The notes below the pieces were generated by a model. That model was not told the origin of the DNA, did not search any database, and saw nothing but the letters and a program-made list of their open reading frames with translations. A stretch of DNA of 64,000 bases, taken from the NCBI RefSeq assembly GCF_008153345.1, contig NZ_CP042818.1, positions 1,922,001 to 1,986,000 of the forward strand, in the 5' to 3' direction. Source of the DNA: Treponema phagedenis (GTDB taxonomy: Bacteria > Spirochaetota > Spirochaetia > Treponematales > Treponemataceae). The position numbers were made by a program, and so were the translations under genes. Below, piece by piece: positions 39,039-48,948 of the stretch (position 1 is its first letter; each line of letters starts with the position of its first letter).

Positions 39039-40472
39039 ATGGAAAAAAACAACAAACAGATTCTTTGGTATAACTTGGCTTTTATGGCGTTCTCCACCGT
39101 GTGGGGGTTTGGGAATGTTGTAAACGGTTTTGTCTATTTTAACGGAGTGCAGGCGATTTTCAGTTGGCTGCTTATGTTTGGTTTGTACTTTGTGCCTTAT
39201 GCGCTGATGGTCGGCGAGCTCGGTTCTACGTTTAAAACCGAAGGCGGCGGTGTAAGCTCTTGGATTCAAAATACAACGACGAATAAGCTTGCGTACTATG
39301 CAGGCTGGACCTATTGGGTGGTGCATATGCCGTATATAGCGGCAAAAGCGTCCGGCGGGTTAAAAGCTTTAAGCTGGGTTGTCTTTCAGAACTCATCGCT
39401 TTATGACGGGCTTGATATACGGTTGGTGCAGTGTATCACGCTTGCGGTGTTTTTATTTTTCTCGTATGTTGCATCGCGCGGGCTAAATCCGCTGAAGATT
39501 CTTGCAACAGTTGCGGGAACATCCATGTTTGTGATGAGTATATTATTTATCCTGCTTATGATGGCAGCTCCCGTGATAAATCCGAATGGCGGCTATCAGC
39601 AGATTGATTGGAGTATCGGAAATTTTATTCCGAATTTCAGATTTGAATATTTCACCTCTCTTTCAATATTGGTGTTTGCGGTCGGCGGCTGCGAAAAAAT
39701 CTCGCCGTATGTCAATAAAGTAAAAGACCCCGCAAAGGGTTTTCCGAAAGGTATGATTTTTTTGGCAATTATGGTAATTGTCTGTGCAATTTTAGGCTCA
39801 ATATCTTTGGGACGCATGTTTGATGTTAATGAAATCAACGCAAACTTTGACTCCTATGTTTCAAACGGTGCGTATTGGTCATTCCAAAAATTGGGTAACT
39901 ATTACGGAATCGGAAATACGTTTATGATAATCTATGCGCTTTGCAATATGGTAGGTCAGCTTTCAACGCTTGTTGTTTCTATTGATGCGCCGCTGAGAAT
40001 GCTTTTGGATTCCGATACCGCAAAGGATTATATTCCGCATGCGCTTCTTAAAAAGAACAAGAAGGGTGCGTATATTAACGGAATTTGGCTTGTTGTTGCA
40101 ATTGTAACACCGCTTATTATTATTCCGATGTTAGGCATAAAATCCGTAACCGCTTTCTTGCGATTTTTAACTCAATTAAATTCGGTTTGCATGCCGCTTC
40201 GATATCTTTGGGTATTTGCCGCATATATTGCATTAAGAAAGAGTATGGATAAATTTCAGTCTGAGTATAAGTTTGTAAAAAATCAGGCTATTGCAAAATT
40301 CTTCGGCGTCTGGTGTTTTTTCGTAACCGCTTTTTCATGCACTTTAGGCATGTTTAAAGGCTCTCCGTTTGAGATTACAATGAACATTATAACACCGATT
40401 GCGCTAGTAGGGCTCGGTGCGATTATGCCTCTTTTAGCAAAAAGAAATAAGCTAACAGTTTCGGCGGAATAA
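39039..40472 (+). CDS. APC-family amino acid permease (GadC-like antiporter group)
   Basis: 477 aa with about 12 membrane segments, start supported by TTAGGAA upstream. The first helix has AFMAFSTVWGFGNVVNGF, the unwound Gly-rich substrate region of APC transporters; GGCEKISPYVNKVKDPAKGF is the conserved helix 6 to 7 region. It resembles glutamate/GABA or amino acid:amino acid antiporters; the substrate is not readable. Single-gene unit. Confidence 0.85.
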   Translation: MEKNNKQILWYNLAFMAFSTVWGFGNVVNGFVYFNGVQAIFSWLLMFGLYFVPYALMVGELGSTFKTEGGGVSSWIQNTTTNKLAYYAGWTYWVVHMPYIAAKASGGLKALSWVVFQNSSLYDGLDIRLVQCITLAVFLFFSYVASRGLNPLKILATVAGTSMFVMSILFILLMMAAPVINPNGGYQQIDWSIGNFIPNFRFEYFTSLSILVFAVGGCEKISPYVNKVKDPAKGFPKGMIFLAIMVIVCAILGSISLGRMFDVNEINANFDSYVSNGAYWSFQKLGNYYGIGNTFMIIYALCNMVGQLSTLVVSIDAPLRMLLDSDTAKDYIPHALLKKNKKGAYINGIWLVVAIVTPLIIIPMLGIKSVTAFLRFLTQLNSVCMPLRYLWVFAAYIALRKSMDKFQSEYKFVKNQAIAKFFGVWCFFVTAFSCTLGMFKGSPFEITMNIITPIALVGLGAIMPLLAKRNKLTVSAE

Positions 40473-40567
40473 TGTTATTTTAGCCAAAACTCATTCCTGA
40501 ATGAAACCTCGGCATAATTTTGTCATCCTTGGTAAAATTATGCCTATCTGCGTGGAACCATACAACT

Positions 40568-40988
40568 TAATATAACGTTCTGTAATTAAATCGCTGTTAG
40601 TAATCGCAGGATTAGCAAGTGCCGTGCGGATTTCAGCATTACTATGGTAAATTGTCCACCGTTGCCAAATTCCAAACGATGTTTTAAAGCATCAATATAA
40701 AACGATGTTTAAAAATTACTACACCGACATAAATAGGAGTTTTTAAACTCGCAGCACTGATTTAATCAAGAATTCTAAAAATCAGTGCGTGGCGATGGTT
40801 CCAAGCAGACGGTTTAGTTTTTGCCACGGACGTCAAAATCAGAACGGGCACGGGACGCCCGTGGTTCCAAGCAGCAGCGATGTTTTAAAGCAAAATAGTT
40901 TACAAAGCTTTAAAACTCGCAAGGCATAATTTTGCCACGGACGTCAAAATGAAACCGCTGTGTCTGACTCTTTTTTTATAAAAAAATA
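40568..40988. repeat. composite hairpin MITE, gap APC-AEC transporters
   Basis: Left end TAATATAACGTTCTGTAATT at 40568; right terminus truncated after CTGACTCTTTTTTTATAAAA. Hairpins: GTTTTAAAGC, GTTTAAAAA type, CACTGATTT type, TTTTTGCC and ACGGGC with ACGGAC-type loops. Some cassettes are partly deleted. Confidence 0.75.
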
Positions 40989-41200
40989 CGGCACGGGCGC
41001 AGTTTTGCTATTTACCTTGCTTTAAAACATCGTTCGAAATCAGTACTCCGAAGCGGGATGTAAGGCTGACACTTCTTGCATTGAAGGGCTTGCGGGTTCA
41101 AATCGAAAAATGCTGAAAATAGACAAAAAACAAAAAACTATGATATACTCTTTTTAGCGGTTTAACGAGAGACATGAATCGCTCTTTATTTTTATTTTTA
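40989..41200. other. region before the AEC transporter with a tRNA-like fragment
   Basis: Contains CTTCTTGCATTGAAG and GCGGGTTCAAATC (41055-41110), which resemble an anticodon arm and T arm, but no acceptor arm can be folded. A -10 TATACT lies near 41142. Confidence 0.35.
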
Positions 41201-41211
41201 CAGGTAGTGTG

Positions 41212-42150
41212 ATGGGGAGTTTTTTTCTTGCCTTTAATGCGGTGATGCCGATGGTTATTCTTGTGGGTTTTGGATATTTTTTAAAAGAGTTTCACTATCT
41301 TGACCAAACCACAATCTTAAAATTAAATAAGCTTTGCGTTGATTTATTATTGCCAATTCTTACCTTTAACAATATCCGAAAAACACGCTTGAGTGATATT
41401 TTTGATTTGCATTTTATTTTATATGCCGCAGGAAGTATCTTTGCGGCGATATTTCTTTTGATGGTACTTGTCCCTTTTATTGAAAAAGATAGAAAAAAAC
41501 AGGGAGTGATTGTTCAAGGCTCTTTCAGAAGTAATTTTATTATGCTTGGAATTCCTCTTTCAACGTATATTGCAGGTGAAGCAAGCACAGCGATTGCGTC
41601 AATGCTCATCATGGTAATTATACCGATTTTTAACGGCTCTGCGGTTGTCCTTTTGTCATACTACGGAGGAAAGATAGTAAGCAAAAAAAATTTGATTATC
41701 GGTATACTTAAAAATCATATGGTAGCAGCATCTCTCATCGGGATAGCCGCTTCGGTCATACAATTGCAGCTTCCCGCTTTTATTGATAAGCCTTTCCTTG
41801 ACATCGGCAAAATAGGAAGCACCCTGCCGATTATTATACTCGGGTCAATGCTTGATTTTTCAAAAATATCAGCGAATCGCAAAAATCTTATCATAACCAT
41901 AATGGGAAAACTTATCGGTATGCCGCTGGTTTTTCTAACTATTGCAATCATACTGGGATTTGGAGCAAATAAAATTGCCGCATTAATCGCGCTATACAGT
42001 TCACCGACAGCAGTTATCTCGGTAATGATGGCGCACCAATTTGACTGCGATTACGAACTTGCAGCTCAAGTAGTAGCGTTTTCGACTGTCGTATCATGTA
42101 TTACAATATTCGCAACGGTATTCTTACTGAATTTTATAGGAATAATATAA
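41212..42150 (+). CDS. AEC-family transporter (auxin efflux carrier type)
   Basis: 312 aa, ten predicted membrane helices. The start is the ATG at 41212 (a GTG at 41209 is in frame), with AGGT upstream. Typical parts are LPILTFNNIRKTRL, FRSNFIMLGIPLSTYIAGE and SSPTAVISVMMAHQFDCDYE near the C-terminus. The bacterial members move malate, amino acids or other organic anions; this one cannot be assigned. Confidence 0.85.
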   Translation: MGSFFLAFNAVMPMVILVGFGYFLKEFHYLDQTTILKLNKLCVDLLLPILTFNNIRKTRLSDIFDLHFILYAAGSIFAAIFLLMVLVPFIEKDRKKQGVIVQGSFRSNFIMLGIPLSTYIAGEASTAIASMLIMVIIPIFNGSAVVLLSYYGGKIVSKKNLIIGILKNHMVAASLIGIAASVIQLQLPAFIDKPFLDIGKIGSTLPIIILGSMLDFSKISANRKNLIITIMGKLIGMPLVFLTIAIILGFGANKIAALIALYSSPTAVISVMMAHQFDCDYELAAQVVAFSTVVSCITIFATVFLLNFIGII

Positions 42151-42169
42151 AATTTACGCGTTGTTTGAA

Positions 42170-42488
42170 GAATACATACGGTTTAGTTTTTGACGTCCTT
42201 GTCAAAAACTAAACCTGCGAGTTTTAAAGCTTTGTAAATAGCCTTGCTTTAAAACGTCGTTTCTGTTTGGAACCACGGGCGTCCGTGCCCGTTCTGAGTT
42301 TTGCCGTCCGTGGCAAAATGAAACCTACGAGTTTTAAAGCTTCAATTTTATAATTTACTATTGATGCTTTTAAACATCGTTTGGAATTTGACAAGGGTGA
42401 GCAATTTACCATACTAATGCTGAAAACCCCAAGCCGCTTGCTAATGCTCCGATTGCTAACAGCAATTTAATTACAGAACGTTACACAC
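42170..42488. repeat. composite hairpin MITE, gap AEC-GntR
   Basis: Starts with a GGTTTAGTTTTTGAC stem (GTCCTT loop), then GTTTTAAAGC, ACGGGC-type (GTCCGT loop), TTTTGCC (GTCCGT loop), a second GTTTTAAAGC and the core GGTGAGCAATTTACC; right end TTACAGAACGTTACAC. The left terminus is missing. Confidence 0.75.
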
Positions 42489-42571
42489 GCTCAAAACTTA
42501 AAAAAATTGCCGCAGCTTATGTGCCCGTCTTGTCATGCTAATTTTTACGCTCAAATTTTTAAAATAATTTC

Positions 42572-42609
42572 TTGACAAAAAACAGCGTTTGTATATAATC
42601 TATATATAC
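42572..42609 (+). promoter_or_regulatory. promoter with overlapping GntR operator
   Basis: TTGACA (42572-42577), 16-nt spacer, TATAAT (42594-42599). An inverted repeat GTATATA (42591-42597) N5 TATATAC (42603-42609) covers the -10, a fitting operator for the YtrA-type regulator encoded just downstream. Confidence 0.65.
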
Positions 42610-42632
42610 AATATAAACAAAGGGTATAGTAA

Positions 42633-43010
42633 GTGAATATATTTTTAAATAATACATCCGGGGTTCCTCTTTACGAGCAGCTAAAAGAGCAAATTAAAAC
42701 TCAAATTATTGAAGGCTCTTTAAAGCAAGATGAAATGCTGCCGTCGATGAGGGCATTAGCTGCCGATTTGCGTGTCAGTCTTATTACAACAAAGCGTGCA
42801 TACGAAGATTTAATCCGTGAAGGTTTTTTATATTCACTTAGCACAAGGGGTGTATGCGTCGCAAAGCTGGATAAAGGCAAAGTTAGAAAAGAGATAGTCG
42901 GAATGGTAGAAAAAAACTTAGCTGAAGCTTGTATTGAAGCTAAAAAAATTGATTTAAGTTTTTCTGAAATTTCAAAACTTTTAAAAGAAGTTTTTAATAA
43001 AACAAAATAG
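42633..43010 (+). CDS. GntR-family regulator, YtrA subfamily
   Basis: 125 aa with GTG start. The winged helix is VPLYEQLKEQIKTQIIEG through LPSMRALAADLRVSLITTKR and AYEDLIREGFLYSLSTRGV. There is only a short C-terminal tail, without the ligand domain of larger GntR proteins; this is the YtrA form that represses a linked ABC transporter. The ABC genes follow after 12 nt, and a palindrome sits on its own promoter, so autoregulation is likely. Confidence 0.9.
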   Translation: MNIFLNNTSGVPLYEQLKEQIKTQIIEGSLKQDEMLPSMRALAADLRVSLITTKRAYEDLIREGFLYSLSTRGVCVAKLDKGKVRKEIVGMVEKNLAEACIEAKKIDLSFSEISKLLKEVFNKTK

Positions 43011-43022
43011 CGGAGGTTTACA

Positions 43023-43889
43023 ATGAATACAGCTATTGAATTGGAAGATGTAAATTTTACAATCGGAAAGAATGATAAAACTTTTTCGATTAAAGACGTA
43101 TCTTTTTCGGTTCCGCAAGGAACGGTGATGGGGCTTATAGGGGAAAACGGTGCGGGAAAGACTACCCTAATCCATTTGCTTTTAAGCATGTACTTTAAAG
43201 AATCGGGAAGCATTAAGCTTTTTGAAGAAGAAGCGTCCCGCGAAAACATAAGACATCGGGATAAAATCGGAGTGGTTTTAGGCTGGACACCGTTTTATTT
43301 TTTGCATACTGCAAAAAGCGCGGGGAAAATACTTTCTAAAATTTATTCCGAATGGGATGATGAAACTTACCAAAAGTATTTGGCTCTGTTTAAAATACCG
43401 GAAAAAAAACGGATTACCGCTCTTTCTGCGGGAACACTTGTAAAACTCCAACTTGCGATGGCTTTAAGCCACAAGGCCAGGCTTTTAATTTTAGATGAGC
43501 CTATGAATAATTTGGATCCGGTAGCAAGGCGGTATCTCATAGATGTTTTTTTAGACTTTATGCAAACTGAGGAGCATGCTATTTTAATTTCAAGTCATTT
43601 AACAAATGATTTGGAAAAATTATGCGATGCCGTTACTTTTATTCATGAAGGACAGGTTTTATTTTCCGAATCAATGGATAATATAGCAGACAATTGGGGT
43701 GTTTTAAAAATTGATGAAGCTTCTTTTAAAAACTTAAATCGTACAAGCTATTTGTCATATATTAAAACAAAATATGCTTACGAAGTTTTAGTCAATAAAA
43801 AACACGAACCGCAATTTAGTGGAATGACGTGCGAAAATGCGCGACTTGAAGACATTATGTATTTTTATGCCGGCAAAGGAGAACATTAA
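43023..43889 (+). CDS. ABC transporter ATP-binding protein (BcrA/YtrB type)
   Basis: 288 aa. GCGGAGG precedes the ATG. Walker A GENGAGKTT, signature-like LSAGTLVKLQLAMAL (degenerate LSAGT in place of LSGGQ), Walker B ARLLILDEPMNNLDP and switch His in LISSHLT. Middle gene of a GntR-ABC-permease operon, a layout used for antibiotic or envelope-stress export. Confidence 0.92.
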   Translation: MNTAIELEDVNFTIGKNDKTFSIKDVSFSVPQGTVMGLIGENGAGKTTLIHLLLSMYFKESGSIKLFEEEASRENIRHRDKIGVVLGWTPFYFLHTAKSAGKILSKIYSEWDDETYQKYLALFKIPEKKRITALSAGTLVKLQLAMALSHKARLLILDEPMNNLDPVARRYLIDVFLDFMQTEEHAILISSHLTNDLEKLCDAVTFIHEGQVLFSESMDNIADNWGVLKIDEASFKNLNRTSYLSYIKTKYAYEVLVNKKHEPQFSGMTCENARLEDIMYFYAGKGEH

Positions 43890-43890
43890 A

Positions 43891-44586
43891 ATGAAAGAAA
43901 CATGGAAGGGAATTTTTTTACACTCATTTTACAATCAGAATATTATTGGTAAATTGATCTTTGTTTTATTAGGTTTTTTATTTTTAATTATAGCAATTTT
44001 TATTCAGCATATTAGACCTGTATTTATATCTCTTGGAATTCTTTTTCTTATTAACGGCTTACTGCTCAGTCATGACTATACCGCTGTTTTTAGAAATAAC
44101 GGATATTTAATAATGCCTGTTTCCGGTAAAGATATAATGAAAGCCGAAATTATACGCTCATTTGTTTTTTTGCCGATTTTTATTATACCGCCTGTGTGTA
44201 TGTATCTTGCCAATCTTTATTTTCCGATACAAAATCTTTTCTTTTTATTAATACTTTATTCCTTTTTGATACCTATTCTACTTGCACTAAAACTTTTTTT
44301 TATAAGCCTTTGCTTATCGATGAAAACAAAGACTATAGTTTTTACCGGTATTATTTTAACGGGTCTTTTTATTACGGGAGCAATAATTGCATCGCTGCCC
44401 GGATATTCTCAAAAGTTAGTAAGCTCTGTAGCACAGTATTTATATGAGTCCGAAAAATATAAAACACATCTATTAGTGTTTACAGCAATAGTTTACCTTG
44501 TAAGTGCGGTTGTATTTTTTATATCGTATAAACTTGGTGATAAGAGTTTTAAAAAAGCTCAGTTTAAAGGAACAACAGCACGATAA
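43891..44586 (+). CDS. ABC-2-type membrane subunit
   Basis: 231 aa from ATG 43891; the frame is open to 43837 inside the ATPase gene, but AAGGAG at 43876-43881 supports the later start. Six hydrophobic segments; no known motif, as expected for this class. Partner of the ATPase just upstream (gap 1 nt). Confidence 0.8.
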   Translation: MKETWKGIFLHSFYNQNIIGKLIFVLLGFLFLIIAIFIQHIRPVFISLGILFLINGLLLSHDYTAVFRNNGYLIMPVSGKDIMKAEIIRSFVFLPIFIIPPVCMYLANLYFPIQNLFFLLILYSFLIPILLALKLFFISLCLSMKTKTIVFTGIILTGLFITGAIIASLPGYSQKLVSSVAQYLYESEKYKTHLLVFTAIVYLVSAVVFFISYKLGDKSFKKAQFKGTTAR

Positions 44587-44647
44587 ACAGTTTTTGCAGC
44601 GTCGTTTTACTTTTTCTCTTTTAAAACAAACTCGGATAAGGCCACGA

Positions 44648-44989
44648 CTAGTATAACGTTTTTTTAATAAGTCGATTCGTTATTTAATACATCTTACCCA
44701 AAACGTAAAAAATTGTATAAAAAAGAGTTCGACACAACGGGTTTGAAAACTCCGAGTACGCTGTGGTAGTTTTCAAACTCAGTTCTGTTTGGAACCACCG
44801 CCGTCCATGGCGGTTCTGAGTTTTGCCGTCCGTGCCAAAACCAAACCATCTGCTTGGAACCACGGGCGTCCGTGCCCGTTCTGATTTTGACAAGGGCGAG
44901 CAATTTACCATACTAATGCTGAAAGCAGCAAGCCGCTTGCTAATACTCCGATTACTAACAGCAATTTAATTACAGAACGTTATATTTAG
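44648..44989. mobile_element. composite MITE with both ends, 342 bp
   Basis: Left CTAG 44648-44651 (CTAGTATAACGTTTTTTTAA); right end AATTACAGAACGTTATATTTAG. Cassettes: GTTTGAAAACT type, ACCGCC (GTCCAT loop), TTTTGCC (GTCCGT loop) and ACGGGC (GTCCGT loop). Confidence 0.82.
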
Positions 44990-44994
44990 ATTGA

Positions 44995-45830
44995 TAATGC
45001 TTGTGCTAAACTGCCGAACGGGTCTGAACTCATTGCGTAGCGCTTAGCTTTCACCTGAATATTTTTTGCCGTGGATATGTTCTATCCGTTTGAGAATTGC
45101 AAGTGCCCATTTGCGAATAATATTTTCGCTTCATTGCGGCATTCTTGTCTATCGTGGTGTTCGCATCTTCTTTGAACGTAACATCCAAATGCCAATGCAT
45201 ACTTTCTATCGCCCAATGCCCGCACACCGCTTTCATAAATAAGTCGATATGAGCAGCCAAAGAGCTTATATAATACCGCCGCTCAACGGCTATTTTTTCT
45301 CCTTTTGTGATAACGGTTTCTACCATGCCGATACTTTTTATGCCTTCCCACTTGCTCTTATTTGAAAGCCATGTAATGTCTCATCTGTTATGTAGTATTT
45401 TCTTATTTCAAATTGTCCGTGTGCTTTTTCAGATGTACTTCGGTAATTTTCGCACGCTGTAAGGTTTTCTCTTATCTCGTCAATACGAAAATAGTCAGAA
45501 ATATCATCGTAGAGTGTTTTTTGATTCTCCTTTACCGCAAGAACACAATCGGCTTTGCACTCTTTTTTTATCATTTTTGCAATGTTCATTTGTGTTCCGA
45601 TGGGCCATAACACGACGGATAGTGTCGTGTGTGGGAATGCCGTTTTCGAGTGCAATGTATTGCCTAAAAAACTGTTCATTTTTTGTGCAAACATTTCTAT
45701 TTCAGTCCATTCATCGGCATTTGCGATTGTTGCAACGAGAACGATAAAAATAATATCGACTTATTATTCGTTGTACATGAGAAGAGTTTTCTCCGCTCTT
45801 GTCCTGCAAAAGAAGCAGTTTAAGTTTTGA
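44995..45830 (-). pseudogene. degenerate ISAs1-family transposase
   Basis: Two pieces on the minus strand: 45338-45694 (TEIEMFAQKMNSFL region start, then IAKMIKKECKADCVLAVKEN, YDDISDYF) and 45051-45326 (ERRYYISSL, GHWAIESMHWHLDVTFKEDA). Frames change at about 45330 and 45120, and the part carrying the first catalytic Asp has been deleted (SKTAFPHTTLSVV runs into PIGTQMNIAKM). A dead remnant; the inverted ends were not located. Confidence 0.85.
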
Positions 45831-45907
45831 CTGCAACGTCAAAACTTAAGCAAACGCATTGAACAAAAAGCCCTCCATTGCCTGCCTCATTTTCATTTAA
45901 AAGATTT

Positions 45908-46702
45908 TTAATTTTCATGGACGAACATAGTTCCGATACAGTAGCCGGTTCCGAGTTTTTGCAGCAAGGAAGGATCATTCCCGTTTGCTAAAAGCAGCGG
46001 AATACCGTGCGCAAGCGTTTTTGATGCTGCTTCTATTTTGGTGACAATGCCGCCGGTGCCGAAACTATTGGTGCCGCCGATACTGATGTTTTTAAGCAAA
46101 TCAGGAATATCTTTTACAATCGGGATTCGTGTTGCATTCGGATGTTCTTTGGGATTTTTATCATAGATGCCGTCAATATCGCTTAATAAAATTAAAAGGT
46201 CTGCCTGCCATAAAATCGCAGTGAGGGCGCTCAGGTTATCGTTATCGCCTATTTTGATTTCATCAAAAGAAACGGAATCGTTTTCGTTGATAATCGGAAC
46301 AATGTCTTCCTCAAGGAGCGAGAAAAGCGTGCCTTTAATATTGGCACGGCGCTGCTCGTTGGAAAAATCGTCTTTTATTAAAAGAAGCTGCCCGATATGC
46401 ACTCCGAATCGAGCAAAAGCATTCCGCCACGTATCGATTAACTCAACCTGCCCGATAGCGCACAGTGCTTGTTTACGGTGAATGTTATCGTTATGTTTCC
46501 AGCTGCCGATGGTACTTAAGCCTGCAATCTGCGCTCCGGAGGAAACAATGATAATTTCCTTGCCCTGCTTTTTTGCCAGCATACAGGATTCGGAAAAAGC
46601 TGTTATAAAGTCAAGGTTCATAGATCCGTCCGCGTTTGCCAACGTGTTTGAACCTATTTTAATAACAATTTTACGTGCAGCATTAAAAACAGTGTCAATC
46701 AT
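45908..46702 (-). CDS. proB: glutamate 5-kinase
   Basis: 264 aa. First step of proline synthesis: glutamate to glutamyl 5-phosphate. The amino acid kinase fold has IVIKIGSNTLAN, IIVSSGAQIAGL, INENDSVSFDEIKIGDNDNLSA and GGIVTKIEAA. The C-terminal PUA domain of the E. coli enzyme is absent, as in short ProB forms. The start overlaps the proA stop by 4 nt. Confidence 0.94.
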   Translation of the reverse strand: MIDTVFNAARKIVIKIGSNTLANADGSMNLDFITAFSESCMLAKKQGKEIIIVSSGAQIAGLSTIGSWKHNDNIHRKQALCAIGQVELIDTWRNAFARFGVHIGQLLLIKDDFSNEQRRANIKGTLFSLLEEDIVPIINENDSVSFDEIKIGDNDNLSALTAILWQADLLILLSDIDGIYDKNPKEHPNATRIPIVKDIPDLLKNISIGGTNSFGTGGIVTKIEAASKTLAHGIPLLLANGNDPSLLQKLGTGYCIGTMFVHEN

Positions 46703-47985
46703 TTGCGTACCTGTCCGTCCCCGTCGATAATATATTTTGAGGTTGTTAAAGCGGTTAACCCCATCGGGCCGCGCGCGTGCAGTTTTTGTGTGCTGATTCC
46801 TATTTCCGCTCCGAAGCCGAATTGTCCACCGTCGGTGAATCGGGACGAAGCATTTACGTATACGCAGGCCGCATCAATTTCTTCCTGAAAACGGCGCGCA
46901 TTGTTTCTGTTTTCGGTAATAATTGTTTCGGAATGTTTGGTTGAATACACGGAAATATGGTCAAGCGCTTGGTCAATATTTTCCACAACCTTTACCGAAA
47001 GCTGATAATCAAGGTATTCAGTTTCCCATGAGGTTTCGTTTGCGGCAAAAACATTTGAGCTGTCGGGATATTTTTTAAGAATAGCATACGATTCGGAATC
47101 ACAAAAAAGCTCCACGCCGCCTTTTTTTCCGGTTAAGGATTCCGCATCGGAGAAGGCTTCGTATAAGTCGCATAACAGTTTTTCGGCAACCGTCCGGTGC
47201 ACCAACAGTGTTTCAATGGAATTGCATGCTGCCGGTTTTTGCAGTTTTGCATTTTCAATAATGCGTATCGCCATTTTCAGGTCTGCCGACTCGTCAATGA
47301 AAATATGGCAAAGCCCCGCGCCTGTTTCTATCACCGGTATTTTTGCATTGGTAACAACATTTCTGATAAGTTTTTGTCCGCCGCGCGGCAATACCACATC
47401 AATATACCCCCGTGCGGAAAGAATCGTATCTATATCGGTATAAGAGTTTTTTTCGGATTCTGAAAAAGCGATTGCATCGGTGATACCGCCCGCCTTCTGC
47501 AAGCCTTCTTTTATCGCCGCAATTATCATTTTGTTTGATTCTTTTGCGGAAGAGCTTCCGCGCAGCAAAACGGCGTTGCCGCTTTTGTATGCCAAGGCAA
47601 AGGCGTCAACCGTTACATTCGGCCGTGATTCATAAATAATAGCGACAACACCGATAGGAACCCGTATCTGTTTTAATTCAAGCCCGTTCGGCAGTTTTTT
47701 TCCGCTGATAAGCTCTCCAATCGGGTCGGTTTGTTTTGCAAGTATTTCCAACGAAAGCAGAATTTCCGCAAAGTTTTTTGCATTCAGCGAAAGCCGCTCT
47801 ATCAGCGGGGCGGATAAACCGTCCGCTTTTGCCCTTTCAATGTCTCGCTCATTTGCGGCAAAAATCGCCTCTTTATTATTTTCCAGTGAATCCCGCACCG
47901 CAAGGAGGGCTTTGTTTTTTTCCTCCGCATGAAGATGAGCTAAACGCTTTGACGCGGCGCGTAGTTGCAAAAAGATATTTTTCAT
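46699..47985 (-). CDS. proA: gamma-glutamyl phosphate reductase
   Basis: 428 aa, aldehyde dehydrogenase fold. The catalytic Cys lies in QKPAACNSIETLLVH; IYESRPNVTVDAFAL and FGFGAEIGISTQKLHARGP are family signatures. It reduces glutamyl phosphate to the semialdehyde. It overlaps proB by 4 nt and lies 18 nt after the hypothetical gene, likely one transcript. Confidence 0.96.
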   Translation of the reverse strand: MKNIFLQLRAASKRLAHLHAEEKNKALLAVRDSLENNKEAIFAANERDIERAKADGLSAPLIERLSLNAKNFAEILLSLEILAKQTDPIGELISGKKLPNGLELKQIRVPIGVVAIIYESRPNVTVDAFALAYKSGNAVLLRGSSSAKESNKMIIAAIKEGLQKAGGITDAIAFSESEKNSYTDIDTILSARGYIDVVLPRGGQKLIRNVVTNAKIPVIETGAGLCHIFIDESADLKMAIRIIENAKLQKPAACNSIETLLVHRTVAEKLLCDLYEAFSDAESLTGKKGGVELFCDSESYAILKKYPDSSNVFAANETSWETEYLDYQLSVKVVENIDQALDHISVYSTKHSETIITENRNNARRFQEEIDAACVYVNASSRFTDGGQFGFGAEIGISTQKLHARGPMGLTALTTSKYIIDGDGQVRK

Positions 47986-48003
47986 GGCAATACTCTCAAA
48001 TTA

Positions 48004-48585
48004 TCAGAAATTGCTTAAAAAAAGCATTGCAAGGAGCATTCCAAAACGGGACTTTTCTTCGGACAGAGGATGTGCTTTTCGAATCTCTTCAACATAGTAC
48101 CAAAAGAGTCCGAAATCGGGGTCAATTCTAAAAGCATATTCAAAAAACATATCCGTATCAATCATTGAACCGAATAAAAGCAATACAGTGTCGTGAAGAA
48201 TACTTAAACAAATCGGCAAGAGTTCTTGGTAATTTATTTCATCGTCTTCTAAAAACACTTTACAAAAATCATCAATTCTGTATTGAATCTCTTCTTTTAA
48301 ATCTTCATTGGATTTTTCTACCCATGTTTTTTGCACTAAAAGCCGAATGTTTTTTTGAAAGCTTAAGGTGAGCTTTTTTTCCGCCTCATGACTTTTTATA
48401 TTATCTTCTGCTATTATGGTCAGAAAAACATTGACATCGCCAAAGGCTTCGGCAATCGTTTTTACCGCCTCTTGCACTTCGGCAACACTATCCGTTGATA
48501 TAAAAAGCGGTAGTGCTTGTTGTGCTGCTGCTTTTATAAGCGGGGAGGCAAAATAATTATTATTGAAAATAACGGAATCCAGCAT
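48004..48585 (-). CDS. hypothetical protein upstream of proAB
   Basis: 193 aa, not recognised. Mostly helical and acidic (DDFCKVFLEDDEINYQELLP), ending in a hydrophobic stretch FGMLLAMLFLSNF. No signal peptide or metal motif. TTGACA, a 17-nt spacer and CATGCT end 6 nt before the ATG, so it could be leaderless. It precedes proA by 18 nt in the same direction and may be co-transcribed; a link to proline metabolism is only a guess. Confidence 0.6.
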   Translation of the reverse strand: MLDSVIFNNNYFASPLIKAAAQQALPLFISTDSVAEVQEAVKTIAEAFGDVNVFLTIIAEDNIKSHEAEKKLTLSFQKNIRLLVQKTWVEKSNEDLKEEIQYRIDDFCKVFLEDDEINYQELLPICLSILHDTVLLLFGSMIDTDMFFEYAFRIDPDFGLFWYYVEEIRKAHPLSEEKSRFGMLLAMLFLSNF

Positions 48586-48827
48586 ACTCTCAGCATGAAC
48601 ATAAATAAGAATTTTGTCAAGATGTCAATAAAACTTTCATTATTATCTCTTATTGATTTCAAGCTGTTTTTTATTCTTTTTAACCGGCAAAGCTTTTATG
48701 AGGACATTTCGACCGCCAAGCAAACAGATGAATTTCTTTGTATCACTATAAAGATAAGGTTTAAAAGGACTTTTTTCGGTTGTAAAAAGTCTTATTTGGC
48801 GCCTTTAATTTGAGCCGTTATTTAAAA

Positions 48828-48843
48828 ACACTATATAAAGTGT
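48828..48843 (+). promoter_or_regulatory. NrdR box 1
   Basis: ACACTATATAAAGTGT, close to the NrdR consensus acaCwAtATaTwGtgt. It lies 41 nt (start to start) before box 2, near four helical turns. Confidence 0.8.
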
Positions 48844-48861
48844 TATTTTTTAATAAAGCGG

Positions 48862-48890
48862 TTGACAGGCGCTATATATGGTGTTATTAT
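48862..48890 (+). promoter_or_regulatory. promoter with NrdR box 2 in the spacer
   Basis: TTGACA (48862-48867), 17-nt spacer, TATTAT (48885-48890). The second NrdR box GCGCTATATATGGTGT (48869-48884) fills the spacer, so bound NrdR should block RNA polymerase. Confidence 0.8.
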
Positions 48891-48948
48891 GCCGATATTA
48901 AACACGAGGAGCTATGCTCCCTTTATTATAATTTTATTGGAGGAACGA

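Noticed and set aside
41055-41110. tRNA-Cys-like gene
   Set aside because: An anticodon-like arm and a T-loop-like word are present, but T stem and acceptor arm do not pair and base 37 is not a purine; at most a relic.
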